DNA of 8,397 bases from Thermoanaerobaculia bacterium (lineage in GTDB: Bacteria; Bacteroidota; Bacteroidia; Chitinophagales; Saprospiraceae), in NCBI GenBank assembly GCA_023151335.1, contig JAKLJF010000193.1:1-8397 (forward strand), written 5' to 3'. Every line of letters begins with the position of its first letter. The stretch's first letter is position 1. This document shows positions 1-7,412 of the stretch, piece after piece. The translations under genes and the position numbers were made by a program. The notes under the pieces are model-generated. The model was not told the DNA's origin. It worked only from the letters and a program-made list of their open reading frames with translations, and did not search any database.

Positions 1-1915
1 ATTGCTGAAAAGGGAAAAAATCGGTGAGGGCGCGGTCGGCGAAAAGCTCAATATGGAGCAGGAAACAAAGCCTTTTTTTAAATCCCGATACATTCGGACT
101 GACCCATGTGTGGGTTTCCATGCCGGCCCATTTGATCAATTTTCCGGTAACGGTGTGTTTGGGGGGCGCCTGGTCGTTCCAATTCCGGCTCAGGGCATCG
201 AATCCCTTACCCCTGTCGCGGCTCAGCGTGTCGTATTCCTGCAAAATGCGGCGCTTAAAATAGAGCAGGCGGTTTTTGGCCGCGGAGGAATCGTCGGAGC
301 TGGCAAGGAAACGGTTCAGCCCGTCGGTATCGACTGTTTCGCCGAACCGGGCGAGGAGGTGATCGAGGAATTCATTGCGGCGATCGGTTGTTTCGTCATT
401 GGCCGACAGGATACGGTGGAGCGCGAGGTCTGTTTCCCGCGGCTTATCCTTTTGCGGGGGAGCGCCGGGATCTTCGGCAACGAGCAGGGGATCGATGTCG
501 GGAATGTCGTAGGGAAAAGCGGCAAAATAGGTGGCATCGGTTTCGGCTGTATCCGTTTGCCGTATTTGTCCGGGATCGAGGAGGATGACATTGCCGTCGC
601 CGGCAGCAGGCTTTTCGCCGATGGCAAACAGATCTCTGATCCGGGTGAGCTGTTTGAGGTAGCTGGCCGGCAGGGTTTCAAAAATTGCCAGAAGACCTTT
701 CAACTGCATGGCCTGAGCCAGCCGGAAAGCGCTGGCTTCGCGGGGCAACCCATACGCGCCGATACCGTAAACTGCCGGAAAGAAGCGCTGGATGGAGTAG
801 TAGGCGCCGATGTCGCCCAGGTCTTTTTCCGAACTGGCAGGCGTTTGTTTTAAGGCGATTTTTTGGCTAAAGTATTTAAATTCCTGCGCCGTGAGCGCGT
901 TCAGTATCTGCTCGGCCATGAAAAACTTGGGCTTTACAGGCTGACCGTTACGCCTGAATTCGATGGGGTATGTTTCCTTTCCATGCAGGTGCTTCATTGC
1001 TGCGCTGAGGCCCATGCAAGTGTTTTCGGGAATATGAATGACTTCTTCGAATTGCGGAATACCGTTCAGCAGTACGCTGATTTTTTCCGCCCTCCTGACG
1101 CCTGCCGTGGCAGCGATGACGTCGCGCAGTTGAGACAAATAGATGACGGTATTCAAGGGCTTCAGGTCTTCCATACGGATATAACCGTACCAGGGTTCCG
1201 GGCCATCGAAGAGCGTGTTGATATCCATGCCCGACGCCAGTATTTCTTCCGGATGGTGAAAGTTGACTTTCGGACTGAGGAAGTGTTCCAGCCTGTGGAT
1301 CAGCGTAGCCAGAACTTGTTCGGCAGGGGCATCCGTTTCCAGATCGATCACCGTTTTGATATCGAGGTACTGCTGCTCGAGAATATGTATGTGCCGGATG
1401 TCTTCGCATAAATTACGGTTTTCCGACAACAGGCCGGCCACTTTCTGTCTGATCTGTTCCGGCGTGCCGCTTTCTTTTGATTCTTTGTTGATCTGCAGCC
1501 GGACGTCGTATAGTCCCCTGTATTTTTCTCTTTGATCTTCCACCGGCTCGAACCATACGTTTACAATCGTATCCGGCAGGCGGTCAATCATCAGGCGCCG
1601 GTAATCGTTTATGGTGAGGGGCGCGCAGGGCAGTATTTTTTCGGGAGGGAAAAAAGCATTGTTGGCCGGCTTGAGCCTGCGGTTTTCGCGGGAATACAAC
1701 AGGTCGGTAATGGGGAAATTGCAGCGGTATCCGATATCGGTAAGACCGAAACAGAGGTATTCCAGGATGGTGATGCCCGGATCGTGTTGGTTAAAGTCGG
1801 TCCAACGGGCGCCGGAGTATTGCTGAATAAATTCGATCCCTTCCCGGTACAGGGCTTCATAGTCCATGCTCCGGTAGGGCGGTTTTTTCAATGATATGCT
1901 GACAGGTTTTGCCAT
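1..1915 (-). CDS. Baseplate J-like wedge protein 2 (Afp12-like), 3' end beyond the window
   Basis: I translated the minus strand from the ATG at 1915-1913 and found 638 uninterrupted codons running off the left edge, so the C-terminus is missing. The start follows a poly-A stretch (TTTAAAAAATG) and lies 3 nt after the stop of the upstream fibre-like gene, which implies co-transcription and probably coupled translation. Residues about 37-64 (RWTDFNQHDPGITILEYL, then GLTDIGYR) are the N-terminal signature I associate with baseplate J/gp6-like wedge proteins of contractile injection systems. Residues 260-310 contain RAEKISVLLNG and a following P/E-rich strand, also typical. In Afp/PVC systems such proteins form the baseplate wedges that encircle the spike and hold the sheath until firing; the protein is cytoplasmic until the particle is assembled. 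It has no signal peptide or membrane segment. A region near residues 440-500 is rich in D and P and looks like a linker. The family assignment is strong; Afp12 rather than Afp11 is inferred from order and size. Confidence 0.88.
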   Translation of the reverse strand, partial: MAKPVSISLKKPPYRSMDYEALYREGIEFIQQYSGARWTDFNQHDPGITILEYLCFGLTDIGYRCNFPITDLLYSRENRRLKPANNAFFPPEKILPCAPLTINDYRRLMIDRLPDTIVNVWFEPVEDQREKYRGLYDVRLQINKESKESGTPEQIRQKVAGLLSENRNLCEDIRHIHILEQQYLDIKTVIDLETDAPAEQVLATLIHRLEHFLSPKVNFHHPEEILASGMDINTLFDGPEPWYGYIRMEDLKPLNTVIYLSQLRDVIAATAGVRRAEKISVLLNGIPQFEEVIHIPENTCMGLSAAMKHLHGKETYPIEFRRNGQPVKPKFFMAEQILNALTAQEFKYFSQKIALKQTPASSEKDLGDIGAYYSIQRFFPAVYGIGAYGLPREASAFRLAQAMQLKGLLAIFETLPASYLKQLTRIRDLFAIGEKPAAGDGNVILLDPGQIRQTDTAETDATYFAAFPYDIPDIDPLLVAEDPGAPPQKDKPRETDLALHRILSANDETTDRRNEFLDHLLARFGETVDTDGLNRFLASSDDSSAAKNRLLYFKRRILQEYDTLSRDRGKGFDALSRNWNDQAPPKHTVTGKLIKWAGMETHTWVSPNVSGFKKRLCFLLHIELFADRALTDFFPFQQ

Positions 1916-1918
1916 TTT

Positions 1919-2695
1919 TTAAACTTGCGTAAAAATCGAATCATCCCAAAGCCGGGTAATATGGTAACGGATCATAAAGCTGGTATCCTGGGCGGTTCTG
2001 CCATAGTTGGTACGGGTGCGGATCTGGAGTTGGTAATTGCGCACATCACCGTGCCAGCGGAGTTCGATACGGTTCCAGAACCAACCGAAGTAAGCGCGGG
2101 TTTGTCTGATGCGGTGCCGTGAACGGCCGAAAGTACACAAGGCAATGGCGTGGGTCATGGCATACCGGCCCCGCCCGGGCGGGCCATCGATCCGGGCGAC
2201 GATCTCAAAGGCCGAGGAGCCGTCGAGCCCGGTCAGGATGTCGTGCCATTCGCCATCGCCGGCTTCCTGGCCGGTTTTAAAGGTGCCTACCCTCGTTTTC
2301 ATGCCCAGTGTGCCGTTTATTTCCATCTGGGTTAGGGGCGTGGTCGTGCCAACGCCCACATTTCCGTTGTTGGCCAGGAACAAGCGGGATGTTTTGGTTG
2401 CGCTGCCATCGGCGTTTTCGGATACGCTGTTGAAGGAAATGCCGGCGCCATTTTCGTCTTTTTGCAGTTGGATCTGCCAGCTGGGATTTTGCTCGCCTGC
2501 TTCCCGGAAAATGCTGATCACGGTACCGCTGGTCCCGGTGGGCGACAGCTGCAGACCGTCGTTGTCCGTTTTGGTGAACCCGTCGTCCAGTTTATTGACC
2601 GTAGAATCGATCAGATAGCCGAAATGCACTTCGGAAGGCAATTGGCCTTTGCGGAAGAAACTTTTCAGCGAATCGCGGTTCCATAATTTTTTCAT
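1919..2695 (-). CDS. Fibre/adhesin-like protein of the contractile injection cluster, 258 aa
   Basis: A complete ORF from the ATG at 2695 to a TAA at 1919-1921, lying between the two baseplate wedge genes. Three parts are visible. Residues 1-50 start with a basic segment (MKKLWNRDSLKSFFRKG), then LPSEVHFGYLIDS and DDGF, a possible docking or coiled region. Residues about 50-130 are rich in G, N, S and T and include LFLANNGNVGVGTTTP at 105-120, a motif class common in phage tail fibres and Bacteroidota adhesins. Residues about 137-258 form a separate domain (GEWHDILTGLDG, then HAIALCTFG) that is rich in Arg and aromatic residues (WFWNRIELRW), ending LWDDSIF. There is no signal peptide, transmembrane helix or catalytic motif. 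By context it is a structural or receptor-binding part of the particle, perhaps attached to the baseplate. Fibre function is inferred from the GNVGVGTTTP motif and location only; a baseplate accessory or assembly protein is also possible. I do not recognise a named gene. Confidence 0.72.
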   Translation of the reverse strand: MKKLWNRDSLKSFFRKGQLPSEVHFGYLIDSTVNKLDDGFTKTDNDGLQLSPTGTSGTVISIFREAGEQNPSWQIQLQKDENGAGISFNSVSENADGSATKTSRLFLANNGNVGVGTTTPLTQMEINGTLGMKTRVGTFKTGQEAGDGEWHDILTGLDGSSAFEIVARIDGPPGRGRYAMTHAIALCTFGRSRHRIRQTRAYFGWFWNRIELRWHGDVRNYQLQIRTRTNYGRTAQDTSFMIRYHITRLWDDSIFTQV

Positions 2696-2711
2696 GGTTG
2701 AGCAGTTTTAT

Positions 2712-2792
2712 GTTTAGGAGGGTTTAGGAGGGTTTAGAGGGTTTAGAGGGTTTAGGAGGGTTTAGAGGGTTTAGAGGGTTTAGAGGGTTTAG
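2712..2792. repeat. Nine-copy CTAAAC-type 9-10 bp tandem repeat
   Basis: On the plus strand the hexamer GTTTAG recurs at 2712, 2722, 2732, 2741, 2750, 2760, 2769, 2778 and 2787, with steps of 10, 10, 9, 9, 10, 9, 9 and 9 bp. The units are GTTTAGAGG (9 bp) and GTTTAGGAGG (10 bp). In the sense of transcription the unit reads CTAAACCCT or CTAAACCTCC-like. The array fills nearly all of the 93-bp gap between the large baseplate gene and the fibre-like gene, and its last unit includes the TAA stop codon (2789-2791) of the large baseplate gene. No inverted symmetry is seen, so it is not a hairpin terminator. Confidence 0.95.
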
Positions 2793-5700
2793 TCTGATTC
2801 GGGGATCAGGTACCATTCCGGTTCGGGGGGTGTTTCATTATTGTCGGGGTGTTCTTTCAGGCCCGCTTCATTGGCGTCCGCTTGGTCGGGGCCTTCGACG
2901 ACGATAAAATCGGTGCCGAGGCGCATATCTTCAATGGCTGCGATTTCAGGCAGGAGGTGGTCTTCAGTGGCAATAAACCGTATGTTGTGTTGCGCGGGTG
3001 TCAGTACGCTCCAGGGGGTGCTGGCATACAGGATTTCAGCATCGGCATTGGCATTTGCCGTGTCAGCCAGGGCGTAGGATTCGTCATCCGGTTCGAAGAT
3101 TTGCACCAAAGAAAAACGGGTAATAAAACGGATATACGGCCGATTGTTCAGAAAAGCCAGTACATCGTTTTTACTGATATGGCCGCCCAGACCGATCATT
3201 CCATCGTGTAACCAGGGGCAAATGAATGCTTTCAGTTCATTCTGTATCAACTGCAGGTATTGGCCTTTGTGGTGTTCGAAACCTTTTTGGAGTAATACCA
3301 TACAACTGACTTTTATTTTTTCATAAACGGGGTTGATTACCTGAATGTCGGTAAAATGGCTCACCCTTTCGCGGAGGAAACCGGCGATCAGTTCGAGTTG
3401 ATGAAAACCGACCCTGGGTTCAGGGTCGTCTCCGGCTGGGGCAGGCGCCACTACCACCTTGATGGACCCCGGGGCCAGCCCGGGATATTCCATCCAGCCG
3501 ATACATTTTACCCGCTGCAGATTTGGAAAGTGTTCGAGTACAAGGTGTTCAATATCCCATGCCGTAACAGCCCGGTTTTTATGGCGCAGCCGTTCGCTGG
3601 TGCGCGCATAGAATTCCGGCAGCTGGTCAGGCGGGCGGGCGACCGTAAACGGAACAGGATGAACAACCGCGGCAATTTCCGGTACGGGTTTTACCAGTTC
3701 GGTGATGCGCGGCAGAACAGCGCCGGGGTCGTAGTGAGAAAGGTCGCCGTTATCCACCCACACCGCTTCCACGGCGTTGACCTGTATATCGAGTACGCGT
3801 CCGGCAATACTGAGGTTTCCCCTGGCGGCGGCGCGCAACCAAAAGAGTCCGGCCGGCATGATTTTATGCGTGGTCGGCAGGTCGGAGGGCAGGCGCAGGC
3901 TGATAATACCGGTGGTGGTGAATTGCCGGGTCTGGTCGTACAACAGCTCTTCCTGTGAAAAGTGCTCCCATTGCCCGTCGCGCAGGTAGCTCCAGAACAC
4001 CTGCAGATTGTTACTGTCGGTACCGTGTTTGCTTTCGCGGAGATGGAACAACAGGTTGAGGGGTAGTCCGGGCTGGGCATTACTTAGTCCGATATACAAA
4101 TAGCCGTCTTCCGCAAAACGCGGAAATAAGAACCGGTCGGAAGCTTTACCGTCGGCAAATATCTCCTGTTGGCCAAAAGGATGAATAACCATGATTTTTT
4201 CGCGGGCCATCCGGTCATTTTCCTCGTATTCAAGGGGTATAAAATTCAGGGTAGTGGCGGCTTTGTAGTCGATACCAAGTCTGTCCAGCACAGGTGCAAA
4301 AGGGTCGCGGGGGAGGGGTATTTCCCGGGCCGTTTCTCCGCCGAGGTTAAAAAGACCGCTTCCGCTTTTGGTCTGTTCGATCAGGGCCCTGCTGAACAAT
4401 CTTGGAAAATCGGCATGGCCAAATGCAATGGACGATTTGCAGAGTTGCAGTTTCAGGTAACCGCACCGGGTGTCGTTGGTATACTCCGTCAGTTCCGGCG
4501 CATCGTAATCCGGACGTATCTGCAGGGTGTCCAATTGAATATCATCAAGCAGGGTGTGGGATTGCAGTTTTCCATCGGGCGCGGGGGCGGAGAACAAGGT
4601 AAACGTCTGCCGCTGCGCGGTATCCTGGGGCCGGAAAGTATAGTTGGACAGCGCGCTCAGGGCCACCTGAAAACTGTGGTTGTCGATGCCGGCGTTGTAT
4701 TCGCGATAGTATTCGGCAAAGCCGCCATCTAATTCCGGGAGGTTGTTCCAGTCGAGCCGTATATTTAGCTCGGTCAGCCGTTTCCGGAATAACTCCCGGC
4801 TACCGATCAGTAAATAACTGTTTCGCCCTGGCACGGAACCGAAAGGCAGAAAAGGAGCAGAATGATCGAGCAAGCCGATCTCATTCATCACCGTGAGGGT
4901 TTTAACGCCTTTTACCCGTGTTTCAATCCGCAGGGTTTCGAGTTCAAGCGGGGTGGTGAAGGAATACAGGTAAATATTATGGTCGGGGTTCAGCAGGATT
5001 TTCAGCAGGGGCCAGGAGGTATCGAACGTTTCGCCCAGGCTTTCGGGCGTCTGATCCACTACTGCCGGATCGTCGGTGTGGAGTTTCAGCATCAGGGTTA
5101 TGGTTCGCTCGAGGCGCCAGTTTGCCGGCGAGTCCGTTTTCCAGTTTTCCACGGGGAACCATCCTTCCACGCCGGTGGCATAAATGCGCAATGCGTTGGA
5201 AAACAGTTGGGGGACAACTTCTTCCGGTGTTTTGCCGGTGTTCTGGCTGATATCGGCGATCAGGTCGAGCAATATAGCCAGCGATGCCTCACTGAAGCGA
5301 AAGATCAGGTCGATTTCGCGCTCGCCTTCCCGGAGGGCCAGGATGGGCGCCGCAATAACAAAACCGGCAGGGGCGTCGGTCATTTGCCGTTCACCGGGGT
5401 TTTTTACCAGTTGTTCTTCCCCGAACGGGGGCCAACTGCGGTCGGAGCCGTCGAACGGGGCGCCAAGGCCGTCGCGGGAGTTGGCTACCGGGGCCGCGTA
5501 GATGCCGGCAACCAGTTTGTACGAACTGCCGGCTTTCATCATGTCGCTTTTGCTTACGAAGAGTGTCCGGAGCGATTCGATACGCGCGGCGCTCAGCCAA
5601 ACCGGTTCGGTGGTGGCGTAATGCGATGCCACCCCTTTTTCGTTGACGCCTGCCAGTAACAGCGCGTTTTCTTTTAGCCGGTACTGATTGGTTTGGTCGG

Positions 5701-6619
5701 CCAATTGAAAACAAACGATCGTCCTGTCGGGCGCCTGCGGCCGGGGTTTTTGCAGGAGCAATTCCCGGTAATAATAGTCCAGGTGGCGGCGGGGCAGGGT
5801 GTTCATCTGGTCGCGGGCATGGAGGAATAATTGCAGATAAGCCAGCAGCAATCCGATGTAGGGTTGGTGGTCTTGTTTTTTTTCCAGCGTTTCTCTAAAC
5901 CAGAGGGGCGCTTTTTCGCCGATCAGGGTCATCTGAAAAAGCAGCAGCTGAAAGATTTTGCGCATGTCCTCCACCGCCGATTGCCGTTTATCATCCGGCC
6001 CGGCGCCTTCCGGCACGTACGTTTTTGGAGCGGCGCTCAGTTGCCAGACGGGATGCAGTGCAGCCAGCTGTTGTTCCCATTGCGGATCGGTCTCCGCTAA
6101 TTGTTCTGTTCTGAGCGCCGTCAGTATTCCCTGTAAACGCCGCAAACCCTCACGCATATTTCCTGCTGCAGCTTTTTTCAATATTTCATTGACGGGGCTG
6201 TCGGCGCCCCATTTCAACAAGGCGGAGGAATGTTCATACCAGCGGTTCAACAGTATAGCCATCTCTACAACCTTGCCAGCCAATTGCCGGCAAGCATCAC
6301 TACGGCCTTCCCCGGCAGATAGATAAAAGCGGCGGATGATGTCGCGGACTTCGTTGATCCATTTTTCAGGGCGGTTTTCCATAACCAGCGCAAGTAAAAC
6401 AACGGGATCTTTTTCCAGGAAATCGGCCCAGGTGCCCGCCGGCTTATTATTTTTGTCCACGCTCCGGATCAATTGGGCGGTACGGGCACAAAACGCCAGG
6501 AAAGCAGGTAACTCCCGTGCGTCGACGCGAATATTTTCCGGCATCAGCGCCCGCGGGTAACGATCCTGCTGCGTGGCGCCCCGGAAGACGTAAGACCCTT
6601 TTCCCCAGTCTGATTTCAT
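2789..6619 (-). CDS. Large baseplate J-like wedge protein 1 (Afp11-like), about 1276 aa
   Basis: This protein is expected to form the main wedge of the contractile injection baseplate, together with the second wedge protein encoded downstream. Near the C-terminus, residues about 1003-1022 read FYARTSERLRHKNRAVTAWD, a hallmark of baseplate J-like proteins of Afp/T6SSiii type. It is followed by a region (EHLVLEHFPNLQRVKC, then GSIKVVVAP) that fits the same domain. The N-terminal TWADFLEKDP (63-72) resembles a degenerate form of the WTDFNQHDPG signature of the second wedge protein. The last 35 residues or so are strongly acidic (EGPDQADANEAG onward). There is no signal peptide or membrane segment. 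I chose the ATG at 6619-6617, 14 nt after the gp25 stop and preceded by CAATTT. A TTG at 6637-6635, overlapping the gp25 stop, would add six residues (MNERQF, giving 1282 aa) and cannot be excluded. The stop TAA lies inside a tandem repeat. Family assignment is secure; equivalence to Afp11 rests on size and order. Confidence 0.92.
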   Translation of the reverse strand: MKSDWGKGSYVFRGATQQDRYPRALMPENIRVDARELPAFLAFCARTAQLIRSVDKNNKPAGTWADFLEKDPVVLLALVMENRPEKWINEVRDIIRRFYLSAGEGRSDACRQLAGKVVEMAILLNRWYEHSSALLKWGADSPVNEILKKAAAGNMREGLRRLQGILTALRTEQLAETDPQWEQQLAALHPVWQLSAAPKTYVPEGAGPDDKRQSAVEDMRKIFQLLLFQMTLIGEKAPLWFRETLEKKQDHQPYIGLLLAYLQLFLHARDQMNTLPRRHLDYYYRELLLQKPRPQAPDRTIVCFQLADQTNQYRLKENALLLAGVNEKGVASHYATTEPVWLSAARIESLRTLFVSKSDMMKAGSSYKLVAGIYAAPVANSRDGLGAPFDGSDRSWPPFGEEQLVKNPGERQMTDAPAGFVIAAPILALREGEREIDLIFRFSEASLAILLDLIADISQNTGKTPEEVVPQLFSNALRIYATGVEGWFPVENWKTDSPANWRLERTITLMLKLHTDDPAVVDQTPESLGETFDTSWPLLKILLNPDHNIYLYSFTTPLELETLRIETRVKGVKTLTVMNEIGLLDHSAPFLPFGSVPGRNSYLLIGSRELFRKRLTELNIRLDWNNLPELDGGFAEYYREYNAGIDNHSFQVALSALSNYTFRPQDTAQRQTFTLFSAPAPDGKLQSHTLLDDIQLDTLQIRPDYDAPELTEYTNDTRCGYLKLQLCKSSIAFGHADFPRLFSRALIEQTKSGSGLFNLGGETAREIPLPRDPFAPVLDRLGIDYKAATTLNFIPLEYEENDRMAREKIMVIHPFGQQEIFADGKASDRFLFPRFAEDGYLYIGLSNAQPGLPLNLLFHLRESKHGTDSNNLQVFWSYLRDGQWEHFSQEELLYDQTRQFTTTGIISLRLPSDLPTTHKIMPAGLFWLRAAARGNLSIAGRVLDIQVNAVEAVWVDNGDLSHYDPGAVLPRITELVKPVPEIAAVVHPVPFTVARPPDQLPEFYARTSERLRHKNRAVTAWDIEHLVLEHFPNLQRVKCIGWMEYPGLAPGSIKVVVAPAPAGDDPEPRVGFHQLELIAGFLRERVSHFTDIQVINPVYEKIKVSCMVLLQKGFEHHKGQYLQLIQNELKAFICPWLHDGMIGLGGHISKNDVLAFLNNRPYIRFITRFSLVQIFEPDDESYALADTANANADAEILYASTPWSVLTPAQHNIRFIATEDHLLPEIAAIEDMRLGTDFIVVEGPDQADANEAGLKEHPDNNETPPEPEWYLIPESD

Positions 6620-6633
6620 AAATTGCCGCTCGT

Positions 6634-7056
6634 TCAAAAGTGTATATTGGTGCCTTCCTGCAAATAGAAGGGATAAACAATGTTGCTTCTCGAATTTGTC
6701 TGTATGATCGTATAATCCACCACAATATGCAGCATGCCCGGGTCATAAGAGGCTACGTGTACCTCCACGTTGTGCAAGGTGATACGCGGCTCGAACAAGC
6801 GGATAGCCTGGGTAACCGAGGCGATGATCTCATATCGGGTTGATTCGGTGATGGCATCAAAAACCAGCCCGTGCAAATCGCATCCGTAAGCCGGATTCAT
6901 GATGCGCTCGCCAGGTGTGGTGGCAATCAGGATGTACAGGCTCTGCCGGATGTCCGTTTCTTCAGAGACCATTTCCAGCGAGTGGTCGTAATGGTCGAAA
7001 GTCGGCGGAAAACTCCAGCCGGTGCCGAGGAATGATTTATCGATTTGATCTGCCAT
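6634..7056 (-). CDS. gp25-like baseplate wedge protein (Afp9/TssE-like), 140 aa
   Basis: The ORF starts at an ATG (7056-7054) in the context CACACAAATGG and ends TGA at 6634-6636. The sequence is a typical gp25-like protein: FLGTGWSFPPTF at residues 9-20, a helical segment EETDIRQSLYILIATTPGER at 32-51, NPAYGCDLHGLVF at 54-66, and LFEPRIT at 87-93. The EPR triad at 89-91 is the conserved motif of gp25/TssE. In T4 phage and T6SS, gp25 links the wedges to the sheath and is needed to start sheath polymerisation (family knowledge). The length fits Afp9-type proteins. It is encoded between the PAAR gene and the large wedge gene, and its stop lies within a few nucleotides of the next start. There is nothing anomalous in the sequence, and the EPR motif suggests it is functional. 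Confidence 0.95.
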   Translation of the reverse strand: MADQIDKSFLGTGWSFPPTFDHYDHSLEMVSEETDIRQSLYILIATTPGERIMNPAYGCDLHGLVFDAITESTRYEIIASVTQAIRLFEPRITLHNVEVHVASYDPGMLHIVVDYTIIQTNSRSNIVYPFYLQEGTNIHF

Positions 7057-7066
7057 TTGTGTGAGG

Positions 7067-7109
7067 GTTTAGAAAGTTTAGAAGGGTTTAGAAAGTTTAG
7101 GAGGTTTAG
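7067..7109. repeat. Five-copy CTAAAC-type 9-10 bp tandem repeat
   Basis: GTTTAG on the plus strand recurs at 7067, 7076, 7086, 7095 and 7104, with steps of 9, 10, 9 and 9 bp. The spacers alternate (AAA, AAGG, AAA, GAG), so it is the same hexamer core and period as the array at 2712-2792 but with a different spacer composition. It fills most of the 56-bp gap between the PAAR stop (7113-7115) and the gp25 start (7056). It shows no inverted symmetry. Confidence 0.9.
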
Positions 7110-7112
7110 ATG

Positions 7113-7412
7113 TCAGCCGCCGATCATAACGGTTGGAGCGCCAAGCACGATGGAGCCGCCGTGGGCCGTGGTGTCGCCCATGCGGGCTGCCGGGCGGCCG
7201 GAGATCATCACCGTGGCGGAACCTTTGACGATAGTGTCCGGCGGCCCGACGCAAACGCACATATCGCCCACGACGGCAGCGGGCATGCCGGCGATCAGTA
7301 CGTTGGGTACGCCCGGCCCGGTGATGGGGCCGCCCACGTGCGGGATCGGCGGAACCCCGGGCGTTTGCATCGGGCAGGTGTGCATGTCGGTTAATCTTGC
7401 TGCTGGTGGCAT
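7113..7412 (-). CDS. PAAR-domain spike-tip protein (Afp10-like), 99 aa
   Basis: A small complete ORF from the ATG at 7412-7410 to TGA at 7113-7115. It opens MPPAARLTDMHTCP, with the PAAR motif at residues 3-6. Two further copies of the hairpin signature follow: VLIAGMPAAVVGD at 38-50 and VMISGRPAARMGD at 68-80, with a final PTVMIGG at the C-terminus. Candidate zinc ligands are His11, His25, His84 and one of Cys13, Cys52 or Cys54; PAAR cones usually bind zinc through three His and one Cys, so this assignment is tentative. In the family, one PAAR monomer caps the spike trimer and forms the sharp tip that pierces the target membrane. The protein is the bare domain with no N- or C-terminal extension, so it carries no fused toxin. 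It lies directly after the spike gene, as expected for the partner it sits on. Confidence 0.95.
   Translation of the reverse strand: MPPAARLTDMHTCPMQTPGVPPIPHVGGPITGPGVPNVLIAGMPAAVVGDMCVCVGPPDTIVKGSATVMISGRPAARMGDTTAHGGSIVLGAPTVMIGG

Noticed and set aside
2..853. Plus-strand ORF of 283 codons
   Set aside because: It lies wholly antisense to the open minus-strand wedge gene that carries the WTDFNQHDPG signature. Its product has no recognisable motif and no clear initiation region.
863..1411. Plus-strand ORF of 182 codons, and minus-strand 153-codon ORF at 948-1409
   Set aside because: Both are other frames of the second wedge gene. The wedge frame is uninterrupted through this region and has the family signature, so there is no need for a frameshift or pseudogene explanation.
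1919..2180. Arg-rich C-terminus of the fibre-like protein as a frameshift product
   Set aside because: The region keeps a coherent pattern of alternating hydrophobic and aromatic residues, and the stop is placed 3 nt before the next start, as expected for an intact gene in a compact operon.
2712..2792. Possible CRISPR array or intrinsic terminator
   Set aside because: Units are 9-10 bp with no unique spacers, so it is not CRISPR. There is no inverted repeat followed by a T-run, so it is not a hairpin terminator.
4862..5659. Plus-strand ORF of 265 codons
   Set aside because: It is antisense to the middle of the large wedge gene. It is Gly/Arg/Phe-rich in the manner of a shadow frame and shows no motif.
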